Below are positions 13,525-14,571 of a DNA stretch of 14,571 bases, one piece after another. A model generated the notes under the pieces. That model made no database searches and was not told the origin of the DNA. It saw nothing but the letters and a program-made list of their open reading frames with translations. The position numbers and the translations under genes were made by a program. The stretch is taken from assembly GCA_021791075.1 (NCBI GenBank), contig JAJYXH010000096.1, positions 1 through 14,571 of the forward strand, given 5' to 3'. Numbering within the stretch: the stretch's first letter is position 1; each line of letters starts with the position of its first letter. The stretch comes from Microcaldota archaeon. Lineage in GTDB: Archaea > Micrarchaeota > Micrarchaeia > Micrarchaeales > CABMGC01.

Positions 13525-14571
13525 TCAGTTCGGCCCTCCGCCGCCGAGGTAGCCGCCGCCGGAGCCCGGGATCTCGCAGTAGGCAGCGTACATCGCAACA
13601 GGATACGTGGTGCTTGGGGTCCAGGCGCCGATTCCGGTGGAGGAGATGGGCGCGTAGTAGACGTAGTTGGAGGGGCTTTGGCCTGCGCCCACGCAGTAGA
13701 TGTAGCCGTTGGAGATTGAGCAGCCGGCACCGTACATCTCAATAGGATAAGAGGTGCTTGAGGTCCAGGCGCCGACTCCGGTGGAGGAGATGGGCGCGTA
13801 GTAGACGTAGTTGTAGGGGCTTTGGTCGTTTGCGCCCACGCAGTAGATGTAGCCGCTGGAGATTGAGCAGCCGGCATCGCCCATCCCAATAGGATATGAG
13901 GTGCTTGAGGTCCAGGCGCCGACTCCGGTGGAGGAGATGGGCGCGTAGTAGACGTGGGAGGGGCTTTGGCCTGCGCCCACGCAGTAGATGTAGCCGCTGG
14001 AGATTGAGCAGCCTACAGAGAACATCACAACAGGATACGCGGTGCTTGAGGTCCAGGCGCCGACTCCGGTGGAGGAGATGGGCGCGTAGTAGACGTAGTT
14101 GTAGGGGCTTTGGCCGAATGTGCCCACGCAGTAGATGTAGCCGCTGGAGATTGAGCAGCCGGCATATTCCATCGCAACAGGATAGGAGGTGCTTGAGGTC
14201 CAGGAGCCGACTCCGGTGGAGGAGATGGGCGCGTAGTAGACGTAGTTGTAGGGGCTTTGGTAGGGTGTGCCCACGCAGTAGATGTACTGTGCCGCAGGTA
14301 TCGTGGTCGTGCTTGACGTGGTCGAGGTCGAGGATGTGGTCGACGAGGTGGTGCTTGTGCTCAGGGATGTTGTGCTAGGAGCACCGACAGTCTCCACCGA
14401 GGTTGAGACGACCGCAAACCGGGATACTAGGCCGTTCTGAGATTCTGAGTTATACCGGATCCATAGATATCCAGTGAATGCTGTTCCTATAGGGCCAATG
14501 TTCCCGCACTGGAATGTAAGATTCTCGATATCCCCACTCTGCAGCGTTACGCTGTTTGCGAGAGTGGAGAT
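13525..14571 (-). CDS. Secreted/surface kelch-like repeat protein, 5' end beyond the window
   Basis: Partial gene: 348 residues are visible and the frame stays open to base 14571, so the N-terminus with any signal peptide is missing. A GTG at 14397 is in frame but should not be taken as the start. In order: about 60 residues of a beta-rich domain (LTFQCGNIGPIG, FTGYLWIRYNSES), reminiscent of C-terminal domains of archaeal pilin-like or surface proteins; a Ser/Thr-only linker of about 25 residues, probably an extended, glycosylated stalk; five 47-49-residue repeats of the form YIYCVG..QSPYNYVYYAPISSTGVGAWTSSTSYP...M..GCSISSG; and a glycine-rich end, GGGYLGGGGPN. The repeats resemble kelch/beta-propeller blades, each with two cysteines. 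An extracellular role in adhesion or cell-cell contact is inference. Transcription ends toward the OFOR promoter 120 bases away. Confidence 0.8.
   Translation of the reverse strand: MSTLANSVTLQSGDIENLTFQCGNIGPIGTAFTGYLWIRYNSESQNGLVSRFAVVSTSVETVGAPSTTSLSTSTTSSTTSSTSTTSSTTTIPAAQYIYCVGTPYQSPYNYVYYAPISSTGVGSWTSSTSYPVAMEYAGCSISSGYIYCVGTFGQSPYNYVYYAPISSTGVGAWTSSTAYPVVMFSVGCSISSGYIYCVGAGQSPSHVYYAPISSTGVGAWTSSTSYPIGMGDAGCSISSGYIYCVGANDQSPYNYVYYAPISSTGVGAWTSSTSYPIEMYGAGCSISNGYIYCVGAGQSPSNYVYYAPISSTGIGAWTPSTTYPVAMYAAYCEIPGSGGGYLGGGGPN
13569..14292 (-). repeat. Five tandem near-identical 141-147 bp coding repeats
   Basis: The anchor GCCCACGCAGTAGATGTA recurs (one variant after GTAGATGTA) at 13687, 13834, 13975, 14122 and 14269, spaced 147, 141, 147 and 147 bases, all multiples of three. 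The stretch coding YYAPISSTGVGAW is almost unchanged between copies at DNA level, while the short loops after CVG and after YP vary. Near-identity including third positions points to recent duplication or gene conversion. Confidence 0.85.

Noticed and set aside
13569..14292. Tandem repeats considered as a CRISPR array
   Set aside because: Units are 141-147 bp, keep reading frame and encode a regular protein repeat; there are no short repeats with unique spacers.
13896..14378. Arg/Ser-rich plus-strand frame with repeats (RSRRRLRWRRW)
   Set aside because: Its periodicity is inherited from the kelch-coding repeats on the opposite strand; composition is not protein-like.
14395..14397. GTG at 14397 as the start of the kelch-repeat protein
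   Set aside because: The frame is open and protein-like upstream to the window edge, including a beta-rich domain before the Ser/Thr linker.

Overview
The window comes from an archaeon. The ribosomal proteins are the archaeal types (eS1 and an N-terminally extended uS15). A two-subunit ferredoxin-dependent 2-oxoacid oxidoreductase and the archaeal thiolase / HMG-CoA synthase / DUF35 trio are present. Gene starts tend to have AT-rich TATA-like boxes, some about 25 bases upstream as expected for leaderless mRNAs. ValS is compact, the genes are tightly packed, and a secreted protein carries YIYCVG/YYAPISSTGVG kelch-like repeats. I associate such repeats with Micrarchaeota (ARMAN-type DPANN archaea), so that lineage is my best guess, but it is inference. 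Host coding DNA is about 60% G+C in the stretches I counted by hand. No tRNA, rRNA, CRISPR array or insertion sequence was seen.

Layout: (1) 1-3448, minus strand: uS15 followed by eS1 (cut by the window edge), and upstream of them valS. (2) 3501-6868, plus strand: an aldo/keto reductase, an MthK-like two-TM potassium channel with an RCK domain, a two-domain Sua5 threonylcarbamoyl-AMP synthase and a GNAT acetyltransferase. valS and the reductase are divergent and seem to share one nearly symmetrical TATA element. (3) 7039-13401, minus strand, a compact metabolic cluster: OFOR alpha (gamma-alpha fusion), OFOR beta, HMG-CoA synthase, acetoacetyl-CoA thiolase and a DUF35 Zn-ribbon/OB protein. (4) 13525-14571, minus strand: the C-terminal part of a surface protein with a Ser/Thr-rich stalk and five near-identical kelch-like repeats.

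The metabolic cluster reads as a pathway. OFOR can make acetyl-CoA from pyruvate with reduction of ferredoxin. The thiolase condenses two acetyl-CoA, HMG-CoA synthase adds a third, and DUF35 is the known bridging subunit of the archaeal channelling complex. This is the entry to mevalonate and archaeal lipids.

The most remarkable feature is a 364-residue intein with an intact-looking LAGLIDADG homing endonuclease inside OFOR beta. It sits between Gly22 and the second cysteine of the CPGC iron-sulfur motif. The precursor therefore reads C-P-G-[Cys1 of the intein], the arrangement known as a redox trap for inteins. Splicing both rebuilds the cluster ligand motif and could itself be redox-gated. 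Other points worth checking are an internal Shine-Dalgarno/ATG that could make a free RCK domain from the channel gene, the shared divergent TATA element, an inverted repeat overlapping the putative OFOR promoter, and the homogeneous repeat array.
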